Positions 1 to 10,452 of a DNA stretch of 64,000 nt are shown here, in pieces. The notes beneath the pieces are model-generated. The model was not told the origin of the DNA, ran no database searches, and saw only the letters and a list, made by a program, of their open reading frames with translations. Source of the stretch: Bromus sterilis. Its lineage: Eukaryota; Streptophyta; Magnoliopsida; Poales; Poaceae. Numbering within the stretch: position 1 is the first letter of the stretch; every line of letters starts with the position of its first letter. The position numbers and the translations under genes were made by a program. The stretch is taken from assembly GCA_950022295.1 (NCBI GenBank), contig OX465595.1:65680770-65744769 (forward strand), in the 5' to 3' direction.

Positions 1-1039
1 TACACCATAAAACAAGCCATGAGGTTGTTCTTTGAGGATTCAAAGTTCCCTAAAGCAGTAGAAGATGTATTTTTTTTGAATCCGTCGCAAATTCAATTGG
101 CAAAATTTTCTTAAGTACATGTGTTTCTCTTGCAAATGATTCTGTTATCAGCTGATGGTCGGGAACCACAGCTCATTACAGCTTTTATCTTTGGTTACAA
201 TTGTTGGGGATTGCCGAGAAATTTTATGCTGGAAAGGCAGGGCTATCGATATGTCTCGTGATCAACATATGAAGCAGAGTGTCGTTATCCTCTTTCCCAT
301 GTACGTGTATATCTTTTTCATTACATAGTATTTGATGATTTCTAATATATTTCTTTGTTTTTCTCATTCCTTTCCTCTCTGAATTTGGAACAATTCTTTT
401 TTGACTATATGAAAGTTTGGGATTTAGTCCATTGAACAAGTTATTATACAATTTCTCTTCCAAACGGGTTAAATAAATTATGATTTTATCTAATATTTCT
501 TTGTTGATGCCTATTATTGAATGACTTTTGGCTACGACCAATAAGTTATTTCATGCAGTACATATTTGTGCTTACTTTTTCTCTGCCAATTTTAAATTTG
601 TTTGTGAAACCAATAACAGATCAAGAAATTATAAGATGTGACCATTAAAATGTATCATTGGTAGGAAAAAAATCGTTGAAAATTCAAAGCCAAAACATGT
701 GTTTACATAGTTTGGTTATATTATCTCCATAAGATATATATGACTGTTGTTATTCATTAAATTTGACATTTTTTCCATGTGTAGATTTGCAATTTCAAAT
801 TACTTGTGGAGGTTATTTATATAGATTCCGAGTATCTTCTTTTCATAGATAACAAACTAAATTTTACATTGATGAGAACATGTCTTCATATATGGAGTGG
901 TAAAGACCAGGACAACCAAATTTTATCAAAATATATTGTAACGATTCCCGCAGCAACGCGCGGGGTATCATCTAGTATCCTAAATAGTTAAGCGCACTCA
1001 AGTCGGAATTTTTGTTTTCTTAAAGATCTAAAAATTCAT
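1..1039. other. AT-rich flank without a recognised gene
   Basis: AT-rich sequence with only short open frames on either strand. None shows a domain, codon bias or splice pattern I recognise. It may hold upstream sequence of the possible gene starting near 1.04 kb, or old unclassified repeats. Confidence 0.5.
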
Positions 1040-1238
1040 GAACAGTTCCCTCGGCTCGCATTCTCTTTTTATAAAGAAGAAGATCCATCTTCTCTTCTCG
1101 CGAAGGGAACCCACAGACGATGTCCGCCCACAATCGCCCTCTCTCCTTGCGCACGGAGCCCAAGTCCCTCTTCTCTACTACGCACAAAGCCCAAGCAAAG
1201 CAGCAATCGAGCCCAAGACAGGAGCGCGCGGAGGAGAG
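1040..1238 (+). other. Possible first exon (5' UTR, perhaps coding) of a small host gene
   Basis: A C-rich segment ends in a good splice donor, AG then GTGAGC at 1239. It is followed by CT-rich sequence and a stretch resembling a cereal 5'-UTR intron (repeated TTCGATTTC and GCTAGATCTGATCC motifs). The segment has an ATG at 1120, but joining that frame to the exon at 11090 does not keep the reading frame. Either this exon is mostly untranslated or another exon is missing. The link to the downstream exon is inferred from strand and splice signals only. Confidence 0.35.
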
Positions 1239-1859
1239 GTGAGCGATTGATCTCCTCCCTCCCTTCGTCTTCCCGAACCCTCCATCCGCTCCCAGCGGCA
1301 CAGGAATCTCTATGTGCACATTTTTCTACGGAAATGGAAATGATGTGATTTGGTCGATGCATAGTTTGAAATGTCAGATCGATCAATTAATTGTTGCACT
1401 AGGGTTTAGGGTTTGTTCTGCAGCTCGATTTCCGCTAGGTCTGATCCCTATAACCCTCGATTCCATGCTAGGGATTAGGACTTGTTCGATTTCTGCTAGA
1501 TCTGATCCAATTTAATGCTAATTACACATGCTAATTAATCCCAACACTCTCCCTAATATACGCTTGACCATGTAGAATATTCTCACGATCATTCAGGTAG
1601 TGCGATCATTTTAAATAGATTATCCTTCAAATAGTTCTTCATTCAAATCTTTTACGATAACCTGAAACATAAATCACAAATAAAACAGCGTAATATGATG
1701 TAATGAGTAAAAGGTGTCTAAAGAGGACACTCCCCTTGATACTTGCAAGTCCCGAAATCGTCGCATACCAATTCCATGAACATATTTCTAGAATGTAGAA
1801 TTTGGTAGAGACTTGGTAAAAAAATCGGCAATATTTTTGCATGATTTAATTTGTAATAT

Positions 1860-2398
1860 GTTTATTTCCCCTCTTTACTGAAGTTCATGGGGGGCAGCAT
1901 AGGAGCAATATACTTCATGATGTTGCTCTTGATGTAGCATGTCTCCATTTGAGGAACGCAAGTTGTATTATCTTCATAGATAATAGTAGGTGATTCGATA
2001 GAACCAACTCCGCATGCCTATTGTGTGTCGTTTATCATTCTGCGAAGCCACGCACATTCATGTGATGCTTCAGATAATGCAATTATCTCGGAATAATTTG
2101 TGGAAGTTGCAACCAGAGTCAGTTTCGAAGACTTCCGTGATATAACGGAACCACCATGTAGGAACACAAAGTCGGTTTGTGATCTGGCATTATGAAGGTC
2201 AGGTAGATAGCAACATCGTGTATCCGATCATACCAGAAGTCCAAGTTTCTCTGGAACTGGAAAGATAGACCTAGATCCTTCGTGCCATGGAGATATAAAA
2301 AGACATTCTTGACACCGGACCAATGGCGTTTTGTAGGGGTTGTGTTGTGTCTAGTAAGTAGATTCACTGCAAATACAAGATCAAGTCTCGTGCAATTT
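1860..2398 (-). pseudogene. Copia reverse transcriptase end and RNase H remnant
   Basis: The minus-strand translation contains VNLLTRHNTTPTKRHWSG followed by KNVFLYLHGTKDLGLSF. This is the Copia region linking reverse transcriptase to RNase H. Further down is a broken match to the RNase H stretch that includes the conserved Ser-Glu-Ala segment. The frame is interrupted several times. Its upstream half lies past the Gypsy insertion at 9398: the words MYLANLT (right side) and VNLLTRH (left side) rejoin when the insert and one copy of AATTT are removed. Confidence 0.75.
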
Positions 2399-2918
2399 TG
2401 TAACGACCCAATTCACATAGAATCGGAGTCTCTGTGATCAAGTGCTAGTCCTTGGATCGAACTCGCTAGAACACATAGTATAATAGATGAATATCAAAGT
2501 ACAAGTGCATCATTATTACATCGTATGATCCAGAATTCAAAACAAATAACAACTTGCATAGCTCAAGGCTAGCTTATTCAATAAAACTATAACGAAAGCA
2601 AAACTAGTAGCGAGGAGTCCCATCAACATCCACAAGCGACATGCTGAGTGTAGACTCGCAACCCTATCATAACACACTAATCATCTGAGAAACCTGCAAT
2701 ACGAAGGTTACAGCCCGAACACGGGTCAGTACATCTGATTTGTACGACAAGTAATACAAGTGATTAAGAAATCCTACAACTAATTTCTAAACAAGAACAT
2801 GAATCAAGTTTGGTTTGTTGTACATAAAGTTGGTATTCACCTACTTCTACTTACTACTCAACATATTTATCATCTTAAGTTAATGTCAACCCACAAAGGA
2901 CAGTATCTAACCAAACCG

Positions 2919-3254
2919 CCTATGAGAGCCCTCAGGATCATAGGATTTCTAATGGCATCCATGAGAGCCCTCGGGATCATGGTTTCGTGAGTATTGTAGA
3001 GCCCTCAGGATACAATTGCACACGTACCTCCTACTCGTGGACATCATAGAGCCCTTAGGATACGATGCCACTACAAACACATTCGTGACTGTTACAGAGC
3101 CCTCAGGATGCAACATGACCCTATCGTGAACACTGTAGAGCCCTCAGGATACAGTGCCACTACCTAGACACAAAGTGAACATTGCAGAGCCCTCAGTGTG
3201 CAATGCCACACAAACAACCGTACGTGAATATTACAGAGCCCTCAGGATGCAATA
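2919..3254 (-). repeat. Array of eight hairpins with a constant loop and differing stems (3' LTR copy)
   Basis: Eight copies of the 12-mer GAGCCCTCAGGA (one or two changes in some) are each flanked by a short inverted repeat. The left arms are CCTATGA, CCATGA, ATTGTA, CATCATA, TGTTACA, CACTGTA, CATTGCA and TATTACA. Each is matched by its complement on the other side. Three stems have an A/C mismatch on the plus strand that becomes a G-U pair in the minus-strand RNA, which is the sense of the element. Unit centres are 34-50 nt apart. Stem sequence varies while pairing is kept, which suggests selection on RNA structure. Function unknown. Confidence 0.85.
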
Positions 3255-4511
3255 CCACTCTACAGTACCTCAATTACAAGTTACTATTTTACTAATAATA
3301 ATGTTGTCGCAACACTTGAATAACACAATAATTTCCCCCATGATTATCATTTCAACAGTAAGCATATAATCACATAGCACAAGAAATACTAAAACATAAC
3401 AACGTTGGATATGATGATCAATCAAAACATGTGGCTATCCTACAAGGTTTCAGCATAACATAATGATCTTCACATGCATAGAAAAATAGTATGTGCATAA
3501 TCAACAGTGAAGCATAAACAAAAGTGAAACTTGCCTTGAACGGTGTTGAAGTACTCTAACACTTATTTATGATCCTTTCTGCACTCCAGACAATCTACAT
3601 GATCAACAATAATGCATTCAATACACATGCAACACATAAACAATACAACAGTAAAAGAACCAAATTAACAGCAATAAAACCAACTAAAAAGTAACTAAAC
3701 GATAACTACAAGTCACCACGATCCCAACGCAACTGGAATCAACGAAAACGGACACACCGTATAAAAGATACGGTCACCTGAAGTTTGAATTTAAATCTGT
3801 AAAAATTCAAATTTGAAAACTGAAAACTTTTGAAAACTTAGGTCTACTGGATAGGATTTTTCGTAACGGTCGCAACGCAAAAAGAATTAACTAAAACGAA
3901 GCTACAGTTTAAAAGATATTGTGAAAACGGTTCTAGGGTCTTTTCTGCCAAAAGGGCTAATCCGCAAATAAAAGTTTTCTAAAAACGCGATTGGGTCCTT
4001 GGTGCAGTTGACCAGATCTGTTTTTTTTTCTAACTCGTTTCTCTCTCTCCTCCACAGCCCGACGGCCATGGCTAGGGGAGGACGGCTCCGGCGAGCGCGG
4101 CCCTTAGCGCGGCGGCCTACGGCGGCGCAGAGCGGCGGGTAGCAGCGGGCGGCGGGGCGCGGCAGCACGGGCGCGGGACGGCGGCCCACGGTGGCGCGCG
4201 CGTGGCCTGGTGGCTCGGGCTCACTGGCGCGAGGTGCGGCGGCGGCCGTGGCCTGCGCGGCCGAGGATGGCGGCGGGGCAGGCGCTAGGGCGGCGGCGCA
4301 GCGAGGTGAGGAGGCGGGGCGGCTCACCCGAGGCGGCGGGGCGACGTGGAGATGAGTCCGGCGGCGGCTCCGGCGGGCGGCGCGCTGAAGTCAGCGATGA
4401 CGTCACGCTGACGTCGGCGGCACGATTAGTCGTCGGGTCTCGGCGAGAACGCGATTAGGGTTAGGGCTAACCAAACGCTAAAAAGAAATTTAATCTAACT
4501 AAAACGAGGAC

Positions 4512-4519
4512 TATTTATA
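4512..4519 (-). promoter_or_regulatory. TATA box in the 3' LTR of Gypsy-1
   Basis: The minus strand reads TATAAATA about 550 bp inside the LTR start. It is directly followed, in the direction of transcription, by a GC-rich block. The position fits a U3 promoter, but the start site is not shown by the sequence. Confidence 0.6.
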
Positions 4520-5069
4520 CAACCCCCCTCCTCTGTTTTGTTTTTTTCCTGAGTCCGAAACGGACTCAAATTGCACGCGGCGTAAAATAGCCGTCTGGGC
4601 CGCTGGAAGGCCCAAAACGAAAACTCGTTTTTAAAAAAAAGTTATTTGGTCAACCAACTACGCAGAACATTTTTAAATAATGAAATATGAATTTTAAAAA
4701 TGTCATAGCAATAAAATAAAATAATAAAAATAATTGTTTTTGCTGAAATTACTATTTTAGCTACTATGCATTTTTCATAAATACCTTTTATGCAATAAAC
4801 TCCGTATAAAAATTCTAAAAATCTCAAAAATAAATTTGAGTCATTTATAATTCCTATGACACAGTTTATAAACACCCAAAAATATTTTCAACACTTCTCA
4901 ACCTTATTTAAAATGGGGATAAGTCATATTGTATCCTCTCCAATAAAATTGCCTTAAGTCGAAAAATGTTTAAAATATTCAGAAAATCCAAATAATGCAA
5001 AACTCCAGCATGACATGCATAATATGATCTATTAACATCCAAATTTGCAAAAATTGGGATGTTACAAAT

Positions 5070-5083
5070 CTACCCCCCTTAAA
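5070..5083 (-). other. Polypurine tract of Gypsy-1
   Basis: The minus strand reads AAGGGGGGTAGATT directly before the 3' LTR, the expected site for plus-strand priming in reverse transcription. Confidence 0.8.
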
Positions 5084-5184
5084 ATGAATCTCGTCCTCGA
5101 GATTCGAGTTTGCTAGAAATGGTTAAAGATTGGTATCTAGAGAAATCCAAAATCAACCCCTTATGGAAAAATCCATGCTTCTTT

Positions 5185-6362
5185 TCAACTTGATATGAGC
5201 AATGTGATGCACCATTGCTGTAAGGAATGACCACAATACTGGGACTTGATTAGAATCTTACCGGATTCCAAGTCTGATGTTTTATTGAAACTTCCCACAT
5301 CGACGTAATTCACATGATCTCTCTCCACATGATCACACCTCTTTCGTCCAGACTTCCCCAAATTGACATGATTCACGTGCTCTCTTTCAAAAAGACCAGG
5401 CTTCTTTTCTCCAAAATACCCATTCCCACTAGCTGGTTCAGTGCGGTCTCTTGCATAATGTCCAGGCCTCTCGCAATTGAAACAAACTACTTTGCTCATA
5501 TCCCTCCTGTGTGTCGAAGGGGTGTGTGGTTGATTGGCGTCCCCTCCATTTGAGTTATATCCATGGCCATTGTGCTTGCCCTGTTCATTATGCACATCAG
5601 GGTATGTTGATGTAGTACGAGGCTTCTGCTGAACTCCTGAGTTATGCTTGTCATTGTTGTTGTTGTACTTCCTTTTGCGATTTTCTATGGCGTGGTGCTT
5701 TCCCTCAAGTACAATAGCCCTATCAATAAGCTCTTGACAATTTTCAAAGGTGGCCACAGTCAACTGAACCCCCAACTCATCGTTGAGACCCTCCAAGAAC
5801 CTCTCCTGCCTGGCTGCATCCGTGTTGACATCATTTGGAGCATACCGGGCGAGCTTGTTAAATTCCTCAACATACTCCGCTACCGTGCGACCTCCCTGGC
5901 GCAAACTGCGGAACTCCTTCCTCTTCAAAGCCATGGCGCCTGCAGAGACATGTGCGGCGCAAAAAGCAGCCTGAAACTGCGCCCAAGTGACGGTGTCGAT
6001 GGGATAAGTCACCAAGTAGTTGTCCCACCATGCTGCGGCAGGACCCTCCAGCAAATGTGAGGCAAACCTCACTCTCTCTGCCTCAGTACAACCAACTGTC
6101 TCCATGTTCCGGCTCACTGAGCGAAGCCAGTCATCCGCCACAATTGGTTCAGGAGTGCTAGAGAACCTCTGAGGATTTAACCTCAGGAACCTAGCAAGCG
6201 TGTCCACATGTGGGGGTGGGGTGGCGCATTGTTGTTGTTGTTGCCCATATTCTGAGTGAGCAACTGGATCAACTGGGCTTGCCCTTGAAGTAATTGTTGC
6301 ATGTAGGCTGACACTTCATTGTTGTTGTTTCCATTTCCCGTAGGATCTCGTCTCGGCGGCAT
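5185..6362 (-). pseudogene. Gag of Gypsy-1, frameshifted
   Basis: The likely start is the ATG at 6362-6360 (MPPRRDPTGNGNNNNEV), followed by a Gln-rich stretch and an Asn run. A one-base loss in a C-rich tract near 6215 then shifts the frame. The main 340-codon frame resumes with DTLARFLRLNP and contains the retrotransposon Gag core (AAAWWDNYLV, then FRSLRQGGRTVAEYVEEFN). Near residue 240 of this frame is a zinc knuckle, CFNCERPGHYARDR, in which the final Cys of the CX2CX4HX4C pattern is Arg. No pol follows. In related elements Gag forms the particle and binds genomic RNA; here both the frameshift and the damaged knuckle argue against function. Confidence 0.85.
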
Positions 6363-6728
6363 CTGGTGGGTGAGCAGAGGTAAGGTTTAGATAGAGACAG
6401 GTCTAAGGGGAATCACTACCCATAAGCACACAATAACAATCAAGCTCCAGCAAACACACAAGCCACACAAGCACAAACAATCCTAATATCAACTAGACGC
6501 ATAACGATAAATTATCTAAAAATTGTGGTCTACCAACAAATCTTTGTCATATAACACTAATATGATTACAAGGTCATCTACAATTTAAAAGAGAAGATAG
6601 TCAACAATGATGAAGATATGAATACGAGAGTAAGGTCTAATAAGTAGACAAAAGTTGCAAAGTAGAAATTTCACTCCTATGTCTTTTCTAATCCATTTCC
6701 TAGGGTCACGTCCTACAGTCAACACACT

Positions 6729-6740
6729 ACTCTGATACCA
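6729..6740 (-). other. Primer-binding site of Gypsy-1
   Basis: The minus strand reads TGGTATCAGAGT two bases inside the 5' LTR. This matches the initiator-methionine tRNA site (TGGTATCAGAGC) except at the last base. Confidence 0.85.
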
Positions 6741-7263
6741 TCTGTAAAGACCCAATTCACATAGAATCGGAGTCTCTGTGATCAAGTGCTAGTCCCTGGA
6801 TCGAACTCACTAGCACACACAGTATAATAGATGAATATCAAAGTACAAGTGCACCATTATTACATTGTATGATCCAGAATTCAAAACAAATAACAACTTG
6901 CATAGCTCAAGGCTAGCTTATTCAATATAACTATAGCGCAAGCAAAACTAGTAGCGAGGAGTCCCATCAACATCCACAAGCGACATGCTGAGTGTAGACT
7001 CGCAACCCCATCATAACACACTAATCTTCTGAGAAACCTGCAACACGAAGGTTACATCCCAAACACGGGTCAGTCCATCTGATTTGTATGGCAAGTAACA
7101 CAAGTGATTAAGCATATCCTACAACTAATTTCTAAACAAGAACATGAATCAAGTTTGGTTTGTTGTACATCAAGTTGGTATTCACCTACTTCTACTTACT
7201 ACTCAACATATTTATCATCTTAAGTTAATGTCAACCCACAAAGGACAGTATCTAACTAAACCG

Positions 7264-7598
7264 CCTATGAGAGCCCTCGGGATCATAGGATTTCTAATGG
7301 CAGTCATGAGAGCCTCGGGATCATGGTTTCGTGAGTATTGAAGAGCCCTCGGGATACAATTGCACACGTACCTCCTACTCGTGGACATCATAGAGCCCTC
7401 AGGATACGATGCCACTACAAACACATTCGTGACTGTTACAGAGCCCTCAGGATGCAACATGACCCTATCGTGAACACTGTAGAGCCCTCAGGATACAGTG
7501 CCACTACCTAGACACAAAGTGAACATTGCAGAGCCCTCAGTGTGCAATGCCACACAAACAACCGTACGTGAATATTACAGAGCCCTCAGGATGCAATA
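7264..7598 (-). repeat. Array of eight hairpins (5' LTR copy)
   Basis: This is the counterpart of the array at 2919-3254. Units 1 and 4-8 keep full pairing. Unit 2 has lost one loop base, and unit 3 has one stem mismatch (ATTGAA against TACAAT). Several loops read GAGCCCTCGGGA. The array lies between the TATA box of this LTR and gag, so it would be in the 5' leader of the transcript. Confidence 0.8.
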
Positions 7599-8831
7599 CC
7601 ACTCTACAGTACCTCAATTACAAGTTACTATTTTACTAATAATAATGTTGTCGCAACACTTGAATAACACAATAATTTCCCCCATGATTATCATTTCAAA
7701 AGTAATCATATAATCACATAGCACAAGAAATACTAAAACATAACAACGTTGGATATGATGATCAATCAAAACATGTGGCTATCCTACCAGGTTTCAGCAT
7801 AACATAACGATCTTCACATGCATAGGAACATAGTATGTGCATAATCAACAGTGAAGCATAACCAAAAGTGAAACTTGCCTTGAACGGTGTTGAAGTACTC
7901 TAACACTTATTTCTGATCCTTTATGCACTCTAGACAACCTACACGATCAACAATAATGCATTCAATACACATGCAACACATAAACAATACAACAGTAAAA
8001 GAACTAAATGAACAGCAACAAAACCAACTAAAAAGTAACTAAACGATAACTACAAGTCACCACGATCCCAACGCAACTGGAATCGACGAAAACGGACACA
8101 CCGTATAAAAGATACGGTCACCTAAAGTTTTAATTTAAATCTGTACAAATTCAAATTTGAAAACTGAAAATTTTTGAAAACTTGGTTCTACTGGATAGGA
8201 TTTTTCGTAACGGTCGCAACGCAAAAAGAATTAACTAAAACGGAGCTACGGTTTAAAAGATATTGCGAAAACGGTTCTCGGGTGTTTTCTGCCAAAAGGG
8301 CTAATCCGCAAATAAAAGTTTTCTAAAAGCGCGATCGGGTCCCTGGGGCAGTTGACCAGATCTATTTTTTTTTTCTAACTCGTTTCTCTCTCTCCTCCAC
8401 AGCCCGACGGCCATGGTTAGGGAGGACGGCTCCGGCGAGCGCGGCGGCCTACGGCGGCGCAGGGCGGCGGGTAGCAGCGGGCGGCGGGGCGCGGAAGCAC
8501 GGGCGCGGGACGGCGGCCCACGGCGGCGCGCGCGTGGCCTGGCGGCTCGGGCTCGTCGGCGCGAGGTGCGGCGGCGGCCGTGGCCTGCGCGGCCGGGGAT
8601 GGCGGCGGGGCGTGCGCTAGGGCGGGGGCGCAGCGAGGTGAGGAGGCGGCGCGGCTCACCCGAGACGGCGGGGCGACGTGAAGATGAGTCCGGCGGCGGC
8701 TCCGACGGGCGGCGCGCGGACGTCACGCTGACGTCGGCGGCGCGATTAGTCGGCGGGTCTCGGCGAGAACGCGATTAGGGTTAGGGCTAACCAAACGCTA
8801 AAAAGAAATTTAATCTAACTAAAACGAGGAC

Positions 8832-8839
8832 TATTTATA
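8832..8839 (-). promoter_or_regulatory. TATA box in the 5' LTR of Gypsy-1
   Basis: The minus strand reads TATAAATA at the same place as in the other LTR. It would drive a transcript whose leader includes the GC-rich block and the hairpin array before gag. Confidence 0.6.
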
Positions 8840-9397
8840 CAGCCCCCTCCTCTGTTTTGTTTTGTTTTTCCTGAGTCCGAAACGGACTCAAATTGCACGC
8901 GGCGTAAAATAGCCGTCTGGGCCGCTGGAAGGCCCAAAACGAAAACTTGTTTTTTTAAAAAATTTATTTGGTCAACCGACTACGCAGAACATTTTTAAAT
9001 AATAAAATATGAATTTTAAAAATGTCACAGCAATAAAATAAAATAAAATAATAAAATAACTGTTTTTTCCGAAATTACTATTTCAACTACTATGCAATTT
9101 TCATAAATACCTTTTATGCAATAAACTCCGTATTAAAATTATAAAAATCTCAAAAATAAATTTGAGTCATTTATAATTCCTATGACACAGTTTATAAACA
9201 CCCAAAAATATTTTCAACACTTCTCAACCTTATTTAAAATGGGGATAAGTCATATTGTATCCTCTCCAATAAAATTGCCTTAAGTCGAAAAATGTTTAAA
9301 ATATTCAGAAAATCCAAATAATGCAAAACTCCAGCATGACATGCATAAGATGATCTATTCACATCCAAATTTGCAAAAATTGGGATGTTACAAATTT

Positions 9398-9820
9398 GCA
9401 AGATACATAAACACTCCAATGTCACTCAGATGTGGAACCTCAAGTCCCAACATCTCTTCTCCCTCATACCTTGGTTTGAACGGATCTATCTCATCTATGT
9501 CTAGAGAACAAACCACCATAGGAGTTTTAGATGGGTAGCATTTGTCCATATTGAATTTCTTCAATATTTTTTGGACATAGGTAGCTTCTCCCCTTGATGC
9601 CGGGAAATGTTCCTCACTGAATATGCAATCAGCGTGACAAGATGTGAACAGACCCCCAGTAAGGGGCTCCAAGTACTTGATAAACGATGGTGATTTCTAC
9701 CCCACATAGACCCCCAATTTCCTGTGTGGGCCCATAGATGTCTGTTGTAGTGTTGAGAACGGGTTGTATGCAGCACATCCGAACTTACATAGATGGGAAA
9801 TACTTGGAGGATTTCCACGT
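9398..9820 (-). pseudogene. Copia reverse transcriptase fragment
   Basis: Minus-strand frames give FNMDKCYPSKTPMVV and LSDIGVFMYLANL, typical of the C-terminal part of Copia reverse transcriptase. A second frame carries a fragment from nearer the front of the domain. The catalytic YVDD region is absent, so much of the domain has been deleted. The fragment ends at the junction with the Gypsy insertion. Confidence 0.75.
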
Positions 9821-9825
9821 ACCAT

Positions 9826-10450
9826 TTACAGAGAGGAAGTAATGTGGTATGCAGTTTTCCTCAATTGTATCAAGTCAGCAGCGTGTAAAATAGCGTGACC
9901 CCAACAAGAGGTTGGCAAGTTGTAATTCATTAACAAAGGACTTGCAATGAGTTTGATCCTCTTAATCAATGATTCGGCCAAACCATTTTTTGTATGGACA
10001 TACGGGACAGAGTGTTGAACTTCAATCCCCAAAACCATGCAATAATCATTGAAAGCACGTGAGGAGAATTCTGCAACATTCTCCATTCAATTTATTAATT
10101 CGACTTTCTAGATAGTTTGCAACTTAATAACTTGCCTCATTATCTTGACAAATGCATGGTTTCGTGTGGATAGAAGACACATGTGACCATCGTGTAGATG
10201 CGTCAATGAGAACCATGAAATACCTGAAAGGTCCGGATAATGGTTGGATTGGACCACAAATGTCTCATTGAATAAGTTCAAGGAACTGAAATGGTTCAGC
10301 TTGTATTTTGAGGTGTGAGGGCCTCAAAATTAACTTTCTCGTGGGACAAGATGTGCACACAAAATTCAAAGATTGAGGAAATTTTGACTCCAGAAAATTT
10401 TGACCAATGGAATCGCTAGTAATTTTTCTCTTCATCCCGATACAAGGATG
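9826..10450 (-). pseudogene. Copia integrase remnant
   Basis: Minus-strand frames give AEFSSRAFNDYCMVLGIEV and TKNGLAESLIKRIK, matching the second half of the Copia integrase core with its Glu-containing helix. The sequence towards 10450 corresponds to the His-Cys zinc-binding region and the first part of the core, with stops and frame changes. Not functional. Confidence 0.7.
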
Positions 10451-10452
10451 GC

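Larger units (their letters stand above)
2399..5066 (-). repeat. 3' LTR of Gypsy-1
   Basis: This 2,668-bp LTR matches the copy at 6743-9392 with scattered substitutions and small indels, so the insertion is not very recent. From its minus-strand start it holds an AT-rich U3, a TATA box, a GC-rich block (about 4450 down to 4050), and then the hairpin array. Confidence 0.92.
2399..9392 (-). mobile_element. Complete non-autonomous Gypsy-type element (Gypsy-1) nested in the Copia element
   Basis: Two long direct repeats (2399-5066 and 6743-9392) bound a 1.7-kb interior. The flanks carry a perfect 5-bp target duplication AATTT (2394-2398 and 9393-9397). On the minus strand each LTR begins TGTAACATCCC. 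The interior starts with a tRNA-iMet primer-binding site and ends with a polypurine tract. Only gag is present. Protease, reverse transcriptase and integrase are absent, so any movement would need proteins from a related element. Removing the element and one AATTT restores the Copia reading frame across the junction. Confidence 0.93.
6743..9392 (-). repeat. 5' LTR of Gypsy-1
   Basis: This 2,650-bp LTR is in the promoter position for gag on the minus strand. It has the same layout as the partner LTR: TATA box at 8832-8839, GC-rich block (about 8770 down to 8410), hairpin array at 7264-7598, then the primer-binding site just inside. Confidence 0.92.

Noticed and set aside
224..541. 105-codon minus-strand frame
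   Set aside because: AT-rich, Ile/Lys-rich translation typical of chance frames; no domain or context.
2919..3254. CRISPR-like array (regular short repeats with differing spacers)
   Set aside because: Repeats are only 12-14 bp, each sits inside its own inverted repeat, the DNA is plant nuclear, and the array lies inside a retrotransposon LTR in duplicate.
8301..8778. Arg/Ala-rich frames on both strands, also at 3902-4458
   Set aside because: Same situation in the Gypsy-1 LTRs: composition artefacts in a repeated GC-rich block.
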